From CBFGTA01 sp965651595 (GTDB taxonomy: Bacteria > Actinomycetota > Actinomycetes > S36-B12 > UBA10799): DNA of 36,332 nt. A program made the translations under genes and the position numbers. Each line of letters opens with the position of its first letter. Within the stretch, counting starts at the first letter, position 1. The notes below the pieces were generated by a model. The model did not search any database and was not told where the DNA came from. It worked only from the letters and a program-made list of their open reading frames with translations. Shown piece by piece: positions 16,328 through 24,241 of the stretch. The DNA lies in assembly GCA_965651595.1 (NCBI GenBank), contig CBFGTA010000009.1, positions 1 to 36,332 on the forward strand. The letters run 5' to 3'.

Positions 16328-17532
16328 TGACGGTGACTGACAGCCAGCGACCTGCGCTCGCCGGCATTCACATCCTCGACCTGACCCGACTGTTGCCGGG
16401 TGCATTCGCGACCAGCATGCTCGCATCTCTGGGTGCTCGTGTCACCAAGGTTGAGCATCCAGTCGGAGGAGACGGCCTGCGGTCGGGCATCGTTCGCACG
16501 GACGGTGCCGTGACGACTCAGGCCGGAGCCCACGTGCTGCTCGATCAGGGGAAAGAGTCCGTGGCGCTTGATCTGAAAGATTCGCGGGCCCAAGAGATTC
16601 TGTTGCGCCTCGTCAGTGCGGCCGACGTCCTCATCGATTCCTTTCGGCCTGGCGTACTCGACCGCCTTGGACTCGGCGAGGACGAGTTGCGCGCGGCCAA
16701 TCCCTTGCTCGTGCACGTGTCGATCACCGCGTTCGCGGCCGCGACGAGCAGGCAAGACTGGGCTGGCCACGACCTCAACGCGTCCGCCACTGCCGGACTG
16801 GTGGGCCAAACTGTTCATCCCGGTGGTCAACCCGTGGTGCCAGCGGTCCAGAACGCCGACCTGGCGGCAGGCTTTCACGCCGCCCTGGCCATTCAGGCGG
16901 GCCTGCGCGTGCGTGACCGAGACGCGACGGGCTACCGCACAGTCGTGTCGATGACGGACGCTGCGTTGACGATGATGCCCCTGGCAGTCAGCCGCTATCT
17001 CGACACAGGAGACGATCCTCCGACCCCGGACTTCTTAACCGGCTCCTTAGCCACCTACGGGGTATACGAGTGCTCTGACGGGGAATGGGTCACAGTGGGC
17101 GGCCTCGAACCCAAATTCTTCCGCCGAATGATGGAGTTACTCGATCTCGTCGAGTACGTCGATCAACAGTACGACCCTGGCAGTCAGGAAGATCTGCGCA
17201 GTCGACTCAAAGAAGCCTTCGCGAGTCGCACCCGCTCCGAGTGGTTGAGCATTTTGGAACCAGCTGATGTCTGTGTGGGCCCGGTCAACTCAGTCTCACA
17301 AGTGTTCGAGGATCCCTACTTCGTGGAGTCGGGAGCGCTGTGGACGGTGCCGGAGGCCGACGGTCGGGTTACCGTCACCAATCCGACGCCATGGAACCGA
17401 TCCGAGCGACCCGAACGTGAACACGCACCGGCCCTCGGTGAGGACACCCGAGCCCTCCTGCGCAGTGCGGGAATCACCGACGAGCAGCTGTCTGAACTCG
17501 TCCGAGACGGAATTGTCACTGCCCCCTCCTAA
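16327..17532 (+). CDS. CaiB/BaiF-family CoA transferase (AMACR-like)
   Basis: Class III CoA-transferase family protein of 401 residues, which either moves CoA between acyl groups or epimerises 2-methylacyl-CoA. Visible are the family N-terminus LDLTRLLPGAFATSMLASLG, the KVEHP motif, the CoA-binding stretch DQGKESVALDLK and the catalytic Asp in GHDLNASATAG (about D149). The GHDLN form is closer to alpha-methylacyl-CoA racemase than to formyl-CoA transferase, so a racemase-like role in branched fatty-acid or sterol side-chain oxidation is possible. The open frame extends upstream, but the ATG at 16327 fits the family start and overlaps the zinc-ribbon stop. No beta-oxidation genes lie nearby, so the substrate is open. 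Confidence 0.88.
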   Translation: MTVTDSQRPALAGIHILDLTRLLPGAFATSMLASLGARVTKVEHPVGGDGLRSGIVRTDGAVTTQAGAHVLLDQGKESVALDLKDSRAQEILLRLVSAADVLIDSFRPGVLDRLGLGEDELRAANPLLVHVSITAFAAATSRQDWAGHDLNASATAGLVGQTVHPGGQPVVPAVQNADLAAGFHAALAIQAGLRVRDRDATGYRTVVSMTDAALTMMPLAVSRYLDTGDDPPTPDFLTGSLATYGVYECSDGEWVTVGGLEPKFFRRMMELLDLVEYVDQQYDPGSQEDLRSRLKEAFASRTRSEWLSILEPADVCVGPVNSVSQVFEDPYFVESGALWTVPEADGRVTVTNPTPWNRSERPEREHAPALGEDTRALLRSAGITDEQLSELVRDGIVTAPS

Positions 17533-17604
17533 GGTGTGACCTGCAGATGGGGTTGTCGCCTCGTTCGGGCGAAGAACCGGCCATCGCTGACCCTAGGAGG
17601 AGCA

Positions 17605-17796
17605 ATGCTCATCGACTGTGGCGAATGTCAGGTTGCTGGCCAGGGCTGTTCGGACTGCGTCGTATCGGTACTGCTCGGTACCCCGGATGGAAGGCTGGAG
17701 GCAGAGGAAGCCCGAGCGATCGGTGTCCTCGCAGAGTCCGGACTGGTTCCGCCGCTGCGACTGGTGACAGCTGAATCGGGCAAGATGGCAGGGTGA
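17605..17796 (+). CDS. Small Cys-rich conserved protein, 63 aa
   Basis: A 63-residue protein starting MLIDCGECQVAGQGCSDC, with two knuckles C5-x2-C8 and C15-x2-C18 that could hold one metal ion, followed by a helical tail (EAEEARAIGVLAESGLVPPLRL). The start is fixed by TAGGAGGAG just before the ATG at 17605; the frame is open upstream but the extra residues look non-coding. The stop overlaps the next gene's GTG as GTGA, so it is translationally coupled to the mannosyltransferase. From memory, short proteins of this pattern (MLIDC..C...CxxCVV) recur in actinobacteria, often of unknown function; that recollection should be checked. Confidence 0.8.
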   Translation: MLIDCGECQVAGQGCSDCVVSVLLGTPDGRLEAEEARAIGVLAESGLVPPLRLVTAESGKMAG

Positions 17797-18965
17797 CGCC
17801 GCGGACACTGTTCATCACCAACGATTTCCCTCCGCGTCCGGGCGGGATTCAATCGTTTGTGCACGGACTCGTCTTGAGACAGCCGGCCGACTCCGTTGTT
17901 GTCTACGCCTCCGCTTGGAGAGGGGCCCGCGCTTTCGACGAGTCCGAAGGGTATCCCGTCGTGCGACATTCCACGTCGCTGATGCTGCCGACTCGCGAGG
18001 TGCTGCTCTATGCCGCCGACATTGCTGCTGAGCACGGTTGCACTCACGTCGTGTTCGGTGCAACGGCTCCATTGGGATTCTTGGCCGGGCCACTCAAGAA
18101 GCGGGGCATCATGCACGCTGTTGGCATCACACACGGCCATGAGGCGAGCTGGTCGATCACTCCGTTGGGGCGACAGAGCATGCGCCACATTGGGCGCCAC
18201 CTCGACACAATGACGTACCTGGGGGAGTTCACGCGGGCCCGCATCTCTGGCGCCTTGGAACCGGTAGACGCGGCCCGCATGCAACGCCTCGTCCCCGGCG
18301 TGGATGAACAACTGTTTCACCCCCGGAATCGCGAGCCAGGCGATGCCTTGCGTCGAGAGTACGGCCTCAGCGATCGGCGAGTCATTGTGTGTGTCAGCCG
18401 ACTGACTCATCGCAAGGGTCAAGACGTGCTGATTCGTTCGTTGCCAGCGATCCGCGAGCGGGTACCTGACGCGGCCCTGCTGATCGTGGGAGGAGGCCCC
18501 TACCGCAAGAAGCTCGAGGAGTTGGTTCGGCAGGAGAGGCTCTCCCGGCACGTCGTGATCACTGGGTCAGTCCCGTGGGCGGACCTGCCGGCCCACTACG
18601 GCGCTGGCGACGTATTCGCCATGCCGTGTCGATCGCGTCTCGCGGGCATCGACGTCGAAGGCCTTGGCATTGTCTACCTGGAAGCTAGTGCGACGGGCCT
18701 GCCCGTTGTGGCTGGCGACTCCGGGGGAGCCCCGGACGCAGTGGTGGAGGGTGTCACCGGCCACGTTGTGAACGGCCGCAGTCAGGAGCAAATCGTCAAC
18801 CGACTGGTCGGACTGCTCAGCGATGAGGGTGCCGCACGGGGAATGGGCGCCCGAGGACGGGCCTGGATCGAAAGGGAATGGACCTGGCCGACAATCGCCG
18901 ACAAATTTCAGAACATTCTCTACGGCCGCGAACCCCAACCTCGGGCAAGCACGGCAGGCACCTGA
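17793..18965 (+). CDS. pimB: Phosphatidylinositol-mannoside mannosyltransferase, PimB' type (GT4)
   Basis: GT-B fold glycosyltransferase of family 4, 390 residues. In mycobacteria the equivalent enzyme adds the second mannose from GDP-mannose to phosphatidylinositol monomannoside at the inner membrane face. Sequence matches to Rv2188c from memory include TNDFPPRPGGIQSFVHGL at the N-terminus, THGHEASWS near residues 110-118, PGVDEQLFHP, SRLTHRKGQDVLIRSLPAIR near 205-225, and the donor-site motif EGLGIVYLEAS, which gives the E-x7-E signature near residue 290, followed by GDSGGAPDAV. The start is GTG at 17793, overlapping the previous stop. It ends one base before the convergent regulator gene. 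The exact acceptor lipid in this organism is inferred, not shown. Confidence 0.88.
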   Translation: MTPRTLFITNDFPPRPGGIQSFVHGLVLRQPADSVVVYASAWRGARAFDESEGYPVVRHSTSLMLPTREVLLYAADIAAEHGCTHVVFGATAPLGFLAGPLKKRGIMHAVGITHGHEASWSITPLGRQSMRHIGRHLDTMTYLGEFTRARISGALEPVDAARMQRLVPGVDEQLFHPRNREPGDALRREYGLSDRRVIVCVSRLTHRKGQDVLIRSLPAIRERVPDAALLIVGGGPYRKKLEELVRQERLSRHVVITGSVPWADLPAHYGAGDVFAMPCRSRLAGIDVEGLGIVYLEASATGLPVVAGDSGGAPDAVVEGVTGHVVNGRSQEQIVNRLVGLLSDEGAARGMGARGRAWIEREWTWPTIADKFQNILYGREPQPRASTAGT

Positions 18966-18966
18966 G

Positions 18967-19626
18967 TCAAAGGTCGCGCTCGGGGGCCCGAACGAGATCC
19001 AACCGGAGGGCAGCCATCAGAGCTTGTGCCCGGTTGCGGGCGTTGAGCTTCTCATACAAGTTTGAAATATGGGTCTTGGTTGTGGAGATCGTGATGAAGA
19101 GGACTTCCGAGATCTGTGCGACGCTCAAGCCCTGAGCGAGAAGCTGTAGAACCTCACGCTCACGCGGACTGAGGTTAGGGCCAGCCGGACTCGAGCGTCG
19201 TCTCATAGCTTGCGAGAGGTCGTTCGCCGCAAAAGCATTCGGACTGGCCACCGCATGTCGCACTGCGCTCACCACGTCCTCGGCCGATTCGTTCTTACAC
19301 ACGAGGGCGCTCGCCCCGGCGTCGAGGCAGTCGAAGATCAGTTGGTCTGAGGCGCGACTACCCAGCACGACGATTCCGAGCCGCGGATACTGTCCGCGCA
19401 GCCCGTTGACCAATTCGATGACGTCGGCAACGTCGAGGTTGGTCGAAACTATGGCCACATCCGGCATGACCAGACCGATGAGTCTGGTGAGATCGGCCGA
19501 CTTGCTCGCCTCACCGACGACCTGCAAATCGATATCGGTTTCGAGTGCGCGACGAAGCCCGAGGCGCACCAACTCGTGGGCATCTGCCATCACGACATCA
19601 ATCGTGTCCAGCGGCGGACTCACCAT
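18967..19626 (-). CDS. Orphan LuxR/NarL-type response regulator with atypical receiver
   Basis: A 219-residue two-domain regulator. The receiver spans about residues 8-128 and the LuxR/NarL helix-turn-helix about 150-210 (LSPREREVLQLLAQGLSVAQISE, then TTKTHISNLYEKL). The receiver is atypical. At the acidic pair, D15 remains but the partner is A16 (MADAH instead of ADDH). The phosphoacceptor position in DVAIVSTNL is S61 rather than Asp. S90 and K111 of the switch region are kept. It is therefore unlikely to be phosphorylated normally and may act constitutively or by ligand or partner binding. GGGAGG lies seven bases before the ATG at 19626. No sensor kinase is adjacent. The gene converges on pimB' with a one-base gap and diverges from an SRPBCC gene. 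Its targets are unknown. Confidence 0.88.
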   Translation of the reverse strand: MVSPPLDTIDVVMADAHELVRLGLRRALETDIDLQVVGEASKSADLTRLIGLVMPDVAIVSTNLDVADVIELVNGLRGQYPRLGIVVLGSRASDQLIFDCLDAGASALVCKNESAEDVVSAVRHAVASPNAFAANDLSQAMRRRSSPAGPNLSPREREVLQLLAQGLSVAQISEVLFITISTTKTHISNLYEKLNARNRAQALMAALRLDLVRAPERDL

Positions 19627-19724
19627 GCTGGGACCTCCCTCATCGATATAGCAGACAAACCCGCACTGACCTTACACCCGATCGACCACTCGGCACGTCA
19701 TCAGCGACGTGGCATCCTGGATTC

Positions 19725-20141
19725 ATGCCAGCGATAGACCTCGTGGACGAGACGTTCATTGCCGCCGCGCCCGAACGCGTTCGGGCGGCCATTGAACGGC
19801 CTGAGCGGTGGCGGGAATGGTTCCCGGAACTCGACCTAGTGGTGTTCATGGACCGGGGGTTGGAAGGGATTCGTTGGTCGGTCACGGGTGAATGTGTGGG
19901 CTCAGCCGAAGTGTGGATCGAGGCCCATGCCGATGGCGCGATTGTGCACCACTATCAGCGACTCGACCCCACAAGCTCCGGATCCGCATCGACAGTCCGT
20001 GAACTCGATGACAGCCCCCGTGCCGCCCGTGAGAGGGCGCGCCTTCGCCAGCGGGCGGCACTGGAATGGAAACGCCACGTGTGGGCCCTCAAAGACGAGC
20101 TCGAGGGCACCCGAGAACCGGGCGACCCGGCCCACAGCTAG
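19725..20141 (+). CDS. SRPBCC / START-like domain protein, 138 aa
   Basis: Small hydrophobic-ligand-binding protein of the SRPBCC (polyketide cyclase/dehydrase) superfamily. The pattern is typical: an N-terminal strand DLVDETFIAAAPERVRAAI, the RWREWFPEL motif near residues 28-36, alternating strands (EGIRWSVTG, AEVWIEAHADGAIVHHYQRL) and a long C-terminal helix rich in Arg and Ala (residues 92-125). The ligand cannot be read from sequence. The start at ATG 19725 matches the family; the open frame further upstream overlaps the divergent regulator. No ribosome site is present, and the sequence CATCCT ends seven bases before the ATG, so a leaderless message is possible. It converges on PEP carboxykinase with a 15-base gap. 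Confidence 0.82.
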   Translation: MPAIDLVDETFIAAAPERVRAAIERPERWREWFPELDLVVFMDRGLEGIRWSVTGECVGSAEVWIEAHADGAIVHHYQRLDPTSSGSASTVRELDDSPRAARERARLRQRAALEWKRHVWALKDELEGTREPGDPAHS

Positions 20142-20156
20142 GGACGGAACGACCGC

Positions 20157-21986
20157 CTAGGAGTCGAGCTGGCTACTGACTCGGCGGTGAGCTTGCCAGA
20201 TCGCATCGGGCAGACCGTTGAACTGCTCGAGGTGCTCCTGGCGGTAGCCCATCTCCTGCTGCCAGCGTTCGCGATCGATCGTCAGCAGCGCGTCGAGGTC
20301 AGCGAGGGCCTGGTCGTCGAGACCTTCGAGATTGAGCTCGTCACGCGAAGGCAGTACGCCCACGGGTGACTCCACCCCGGCTACCTCGCCGTACTTCTTC
20401 TGCATCAGCCACAGCAAAGGGCGGAGGTTCTCGCGGTAGCCTGGCCACAGGAAGCGACCATCGTCACCGCGCTGGAACCAGTTCACGTGGGCAAAGATTG
20501 GCTTGTCGGTGACCTTGTCCAGAACGGCCAGCCAGTGAGCGGCGTAGTCCGCTTCGGGGTACGACATGAACGGACGCATGGACATTGGGTCGTAGCGCAG
20601 GACTCCTTCGAGTCCGTCGGCTGCTGCCGTCGCTTCCGCACCCAAGGTCAATCCGTCGTAAACGCCTTCGGCCACGTCGTCGATGGCCCTAATCAGTGGT
20701 TCCCGGTCTCGGGTGCGGCCACCGAAGATGATGCCGTGAATCTCGACCCCGCGCGGGTCGTCGTAGTCACCGGCAATGTTGGGGACATTGTTGAGGCCCG
20801 TGGTGAAGCGGGAATTCGGGTGCGCCCAGGGGTCGCCGAGCTGCTCCGGGGTGCGGTCGGCGATGCGGTCGCCCTTCCAGTCCTGCCAGCCGTCGAGGTC
20901 GGTCGGGGCCTCGTCAGTCAGGCCCTCCCACCACACTTCCTGGGTCTTCTCGTTGTAGGCCACGTTCGTGAAGATCGCGCCGGTTCCCGGTGTGATGGAG
21001 TCAATGGCGGTGGGATTGGTCTTGGTGTTGGTGTCCTTAGCGACGCCGAATACACCATTCTCGGGATTCATCCCATAGAGCTTTCCGTCGTCGCCCACCC
21101 ACATCCAGGCGATGTCATCGCCGTAAAACTCGACGTGGTAGCGGCTGCCCAAAGCGTCAGGTGCCAGCGTCATTGCCAGGTTCGTCTTGCCGGAAGCCGA
21201 CGGGAATCCGCCCGCGATGTTGTACTTCTTGCCAGTCTGCTTGTCCACGATCCCCAACAGCATGAACTGTTCGACGAGGAAGCCGTTCTTCCAACCGTCA
21301 TAGGACCCCAGACGCAAACCGTGGGCAATCTTGCCCAGCAGTGCGTTGCCGCCGTAGGAAGAACCGAAATGCAAGATGGTGCGTTCGTCTGCCACGGTCA
21401 CGAAATAGCGCTTGTCGTCGGGAGTTCCCTGACCCAGGTTCTCGAGGTCGCCGGTGACGTGAACGGCACGCACGAAATCGTTGCCGAGGTGGTTGATGTA
21501 ATCCACCCCCACGCGCGCCATGCGCATCATCTGCAAGACCACGTTGCGGTTATCGGTCACTTCCACACCGGCCGCGAACCTTTCCATCGGGGAGCCGGGA
21601 GGCGCCATCAAATAGGGGATGACATACATCGTCTTCCCGGCCGAGGCACCCTTCATCAAGTCCAGCAGGACCGGACGGATCTCCTCCGTGGCTCGCCAGT
21701 TGTTGTAGACGCCTTTGTCGGCCGGATCGCTCGTAGCGACGATAGTGCGTTCTTCTGCCCGCGCGGTGTCCTTGTAGTAGCTGCGGGAGTAGTAGCGGCC
21801 CGGTCCGACCGGGAACAGTTCACCAGCGTCAAGAGATTCTTGGATCAGGCGCTCATCGTCGGCGGCGCCAACCACCTCGACGCGGTCGGCTCCAGTGTGG
21901 TCAGCCCACTGCATCACATAGGCGCGAACATGCTCGTTCGTCAGGCCCGCACTATCGAGAACAGCTTCCACAGCACTCTTCGTCAC
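20157..21986 (-). CDS. pckG: Phosphoenolpyruvate carboxykinase (GTP)
   Basis: Converts oxaloacetate plus GTP to PEP, CO2 and GDP, the entry step of gluconeogenesis. The P-loop is at GGFPSASGKTNLAM and the metal/GTP region is FYGDDIAWMWVGDDGKLYGMNPENGVFGVA. Also seen are FGSSYGGNALLGK, NNVPNIAGDYDDPRGVEIHGIIFGGR, and HVNWFQRG...WPGYREN near the C-terminus. The usual hyper-reactive Cys of the P-loop (ACGKT in most GTP-PEPCKs) is Ser here, codon TCC, about residue 265. Several other blocks differ from the mycobacterial enzyme, so it may belong to a separate clade. The start is placed at GTG 21986, which has GGGAGG exactly six bases upstream and gives 609 residues, the family length; ATGs at 22010 and 22040 lack such a site. 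It is divergent from arsR-sulP. Confidence 0.92.
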   Translation of the reverse strand: MTKSAVEAVLDSAGLTNEHVRAYVMQWADHTGADRVEVVGAADDERLIQESLDAGELFPVGPGRYYSRSYYKDTARAEERTIVATSDPADKGVYNNWRATEEIRPVLLDLMKGASAGKTMYVIPYLMAPPGSPMERFAAGVEVTDNRNVVLQMMRMARVGVDYINHLGNDFVRAVHVTGDLENLGQGTPDDKRYFVTVADERTILHFGSSYGGNALLGKIAHGLRLGSYDGWKNGFLVEQFMLLGIVDKQTGKKYNIAGGFPSASGKTNLAMTLAPDALGSRYHVEFYGDDIAWMWVGDDGKLYGMNPENGVFGVAKDTNTKTNPTAIDSITPGTGAIFTNVAYNEKTQEVWWEGLTDEAPTDLDGWQDWKGDRIADRTPEQLGDPWAHPNSRFTTGLNNVPNIAGDYDDPRGVEIHGIIFGGRTRDREPLIRAIDDVAEGVYDGLTLGAEATAAADGLEGVLRYDPMSMRPFMSYPEADYAAHWLAVLDKVTDKPIFAHVNWFQRGDDGRFLWPGYRENLRPLLWLMQKKYGEVAGVESPVGVLPSRDELNLEGLDDQALADLDALLTIDRERWQQEMGYRQEHLEQFNGLPDAIWQAHRRVSSQLDS

Positions 21987-22013
21987 GCCAATCCTCCCAG
22001 CGGATTTCATGAA

Positions 22014-22027
22014 GGTGGGCTCCCACC
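22014..22027 (-). other. Short inverted repeat upstream of the pckG start
   Basis: GGTGGG-CT-CCCACC, arms of six bases around a two-base centre, lies 28-41 bases before the pckG GTG. With so small a centre it is more likely a protein-binding site than a stable RNA hairpin. It is one of two inverted repeats in the pckG/arsR divergent region. Confidence 0.3.
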
Positions 22028-22096
22028 CTCGGCAGGCCACCCATTGTGGCAGCTAGCCTCCCAGAGCATTCGGGCGCACCCGCCCTGAGGTATGGT

Positions 22097-22114
22097 CTTG
22101 ATGAATTCATCAAG
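22097..22114. promoter_or_regulatory. Putative ArsR-family operator (18-bp perfect palindrome)
   Basis: CTTGATGAATTCATCAAG is a perfect 18-base palindrome centred 31 bases before the arsR ATG and 120 bases from the pckG start. ArsR/SmtB repressors bind inverted repeats of this size and AT-rich type, usually over their own promoter. TATGGT (22091-22096) directly before it and TACTAT (22119-22124) after it both fit a TAnnnT -10 box, so the palindrome overlaps either the start site or the core promoter. Autoregulation of arsR-sulP is the likely role, and control of pckG is possible. Confidence 0.65.
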
Positions 22115-22136
22115 TCACTACTATGGGAGAAGTTCG

Positions 22137-22490
22137 ATGCTCGGAGCCTTCGGTCCTGACCGGCCTCTCTACGAAATCAAGGCTGAAATGTTCAAGGCGC
22201 TCGGCCACCCGGCGCGAGTGCGGATCCTTGAGATGCTCGTGTCTGCCCACGAGGTTCCGGTCGCTGAACTGTTGCGTGACACCGGCATGGAGGCCTCGCA
22301 TCTGTCTCAGCATTTGGCAGTGTTGCGGCGTGCGGGCATGGTGCTATCGCGCAGGGAGGCCAACACGGTGTACTACCGCACGGCCCACCCCTCGGTGCCG
22401 ACGCTTCTCGCAGCGGCCCGAGAGTTCCTCATCGACAGTCTGTCGCGCACTCGCGAAACCCTCCGAGCCCTTCAGGACCCCGGCGAATGA
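22137..22490 (+). CDS. ArsR-family winged-helix repressor
   Basis: A 117-residue winged-helix transcription factor. The core runs from FKALGHPARVRILEMLVS (about residues 19-36), through VAELLRDTGMEASHLSQHLAVLRRAGMV (helix-turn-helix, about 42-70), to the wing RREANTVYYRTAHP. There is not a single cysteine, so the Cys-based arsenic, cadmium or sulfane-sulfur sensing seen in many family members is excluded; the signal is unknown. The ATG at 22137 is chosen over one at 22092 because GGGAGA lies six bases before it and the upstream residues cover the palindromic operator. The stop overlaps the sulP ATG as ATGA, tying regulator and transporter together. Confidence 0.9.
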   Translation: MLGAFGPDRPLYEIKAEMFKALGHPARVRILEMLVSAHEVPVAELLRDTGMEASHLSQHLAVLRRAGMVLSRREANTVYYRTAHPSVPTLLAAAREFLIDSLSRTRETLRALQDPGE

Positions 22491-24232
22491 CCGGTCCACC
22501 CCATCCCAAGGGGCACCCGACGTGGGGCGCCCTGATGGGTGCGGGGAAGACGTCGGCCCGCCGGTGCCGGGACCTCCTACCGCGGCGGGCCGACTATGCC
22601 GGGCTGCGGCGGCACTGGGCCCGGGACCTCTTGGCCGGTGTGACGGTCGCAATTGTGGCTCTACCGCTCGCACTCGGTTTCGGTGTGGCGTCGGGGATGG
22701 GGGCTGCCGCCGGACTCGTGACCGCCGTGGTGGCCGGAGCAGTCGCAGCAGTGTTCGGAGGATCGAACTTTCAGGTGTCAGGCCCGACGGGGGCGATGAC
22801 TGTCGTCCTGGTTCCCTTAATTGCCACCCACGGCCCGTCATCGGCGGTGACCGTGGCAGTCCTGGCTGGCGCCATGGTCATCTTGATGGGCCTCACCGGC
22901 TTGGGTCGACTAGTGACCATCATTCCGTGGCCAGTGATCGAAGGCTTCACCGTCGGCATTGCCGTGATCATCGCTTTGGGGCAGATCCCACTAGTCCTGG
23001 GAGTCGAGGTCACGCCCGCCGCGAACACGGCGGTTACTGCAGTCGCGGCGCTCGCTCAGCTTGGCCCCGATTCCGTTGTGCCTGTCTCGGTGACAGTCCT
23101 GACCATGGCCATCATGATAGTTGTGTCCCGCTGGCGGCGGACTTGGCCGAGCAGTCTGATAGCGGTGGTGGCGGCAACGGGAGTTGCCGTCGGGCTCGGG
23201 CTGGCGGTCGCTACTGTCGGTGAACTGCCGCGGACGCTGCCAGCTCCGGTGCTCCCGGACCTAAACCCGGCGGTAATTCACGGTCTGCTCGGCAGTGCCC
23301 TCGCCATCGCCTTGCTGGCCGCGATCGAAAGCCTCCTTTCGGCCCGCGTAGCCGATGGAATGACCGATTCGACCCCCACAAACCCGGATCGTGAGCTCGT
23401 TGGCCAGGGGCTAGCCAATGTGGCTTCCGGCATGTTCGGCGGAATGCCAGCAACCGGCGCCATCGCCCGCACTGCGGTCAATGTCAAAGCCGGTGCATCG
23501 ACGCGCGTCGCGGCTTTGGTCCATGCCGTGGTCCTCCTGGTGCTCGTGATGTTGCTCGCTCCCATCGTTGCCTGGGTGCCGCTAGCTGCCCTGGCCGGCG
23601 TCTTGATCCTGACTGCCTACCGGATGGTCGAGTTGCGGACTGTTCGGTCTCTGCTGCAGTCCACCCGGGGCGACCGTTTGGTCTTCGGCCTTACCGCCCT
23701 GTGCACGATTGCATTCGACCTAGTCGTCGCGGTGGAGATTGGGATTGCGGTTGCCGCGATCGTGGCCCTGGTCACTCTGGCGCGCACGAGCGCCACTGTC
23801 GCCGAGCCCCTCCCGGACCTCGGCGACGCTGTCGACACCGATTGGGAACATCAACTGCTGCACGAACACATAGCGGTCTATCGCATCGACGGGGCGATGT
23901 TCTTCGGCGCGGCCCAACGATTCCTGAATCAGTTGACGTCGGTGGCCGATGTACGAGTAGTGATCTTGAGAATGTCCGGGATTGCGCTGATTGACGCCAC
24001 CGGAGCAAAGATGCTCCGAACTGCTGTGGAAGACCTGCACGACCGCGAGATCGTGGTCCTGTTCAAGGGTCTGAGCCCCGCGCACGAAGCGCTGCTCGAT
24101 TCGGTGGGAGCAGTGGGTCCCAAGGGGGAACATCGTCACGTATTCGCAGACCTGCGTGAGGCGATCGAGCACGGCCGCAAGCACGTTCTCTCCGTGGGTG
24201 GGTCGGGTGACTCGGGTACGGGCAACGGCTAG
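22487..24232 (+). CDS. SulP-family anion transporter with STAS domain
   Basis: Secondary anion transporter of the SLC26/SulP family, 581 residues. The membrane part (about 45-435) begins with the family signature block: VALPLALGFGVASGMG, then NFQVSGPTGAMTVVL around residues 94-108. About eleven to twelve hydrophobic segments are visible. A cytoplasmic STAS domain covers about 460-565, with VVILRMSGIALIDATGAKML as its conserved loop. Family members carry sulfate, bicarbonate, chloride or dicarboxylates; the substrate is not readable here, and neither a carbonic anhydrase nor sulfate-assimilation genes are adjacent. The four-base overlap with the ArsR gene implies that expression follows that repressor. 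The N-terminus (first 30 residues) is charged and may be shorter in reality. Confidence 0.9.
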   Translation: MTGPPHPKGHPTWGALMGAGKTSARRCRDLLPRRADYAGLRRHWARDLLAGVTVAIVALPLALGFGVASGMGAAAGLVTAVVAGAVAAVFGGSNFQVSGPTGAMTVVLVPLIATHGPSSAVTVAVLAGAMVILMGLTGLGRLVTIIPWPVIEGFTVGIAVIIALGQIPLVLGVEVTPAANTAVTAVAALAQLGPDSVVPVSVTVLTMAIMIVVSRWRRTWPSSLIAVVAATGVAVGLGLAVATVGELPRTLPAPVLPDLNPAVIHGLLGSALAIALLAAIESLLSARVADGMTDSTPTNPDRELVGQGLANVASGMFGGMPATGAIARTAVNVKAGASTRVAALVHAVVLLVLVMLLAPIVAWVPLAALAGVLILTAYRMVELRTVRSLLQSTRGDRLVFGLTALCTIAFDLVVAVEIGIAVAAIVALVTLARTSATVAEPLPDLGDAVDTDWEHQLLHEHIAVYRIDGAMFFGAAQRFLNQLTSVADVRVVILRMSGIALIDATGAKMLRTAVEDLHDREIVVLFKGLSPAHEALLDSVGAVGPKGEHRHVFADLREAIEHGRKHVLSVGGSGDSGTGNG

Positions 24233-24235
24233 CCT
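24207..24235 (+). promoter_or_regulatory. Putative leaderless promoter for the metallophosphoesterase gene
   Basis: Inside the end of sulP, GTGACT (24207-24212), a 17-base spacer and TAGCCT (24230-24235) resemble -35 and -10 boxes. The -10 starts with the sulP stop codon TAG. Six bases then lead to the ATG at 24242, with no ribosome site, so a leaderless transcript separate from arsR-sulP is plausible. Confidence 0.4.
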
Positions 24236-24241
24236 GGCAGC

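Noticed and set aside
18980..18991. GC-rich inverted repeat TCGGG-GG-CCCGA at the pimB' / regulator junction as a terminator
   Set aside because: It lies in the regulator's coding end, has a two-base loop and no T-run on either side.
20487..22088. Long open frame on the plus strand (533 codons)
   Set aside because: It lies entirely antisense to PEP carboxykinase and across its promoter; composition is that of a mirrored GC-rich gene and no domain is recognisable.
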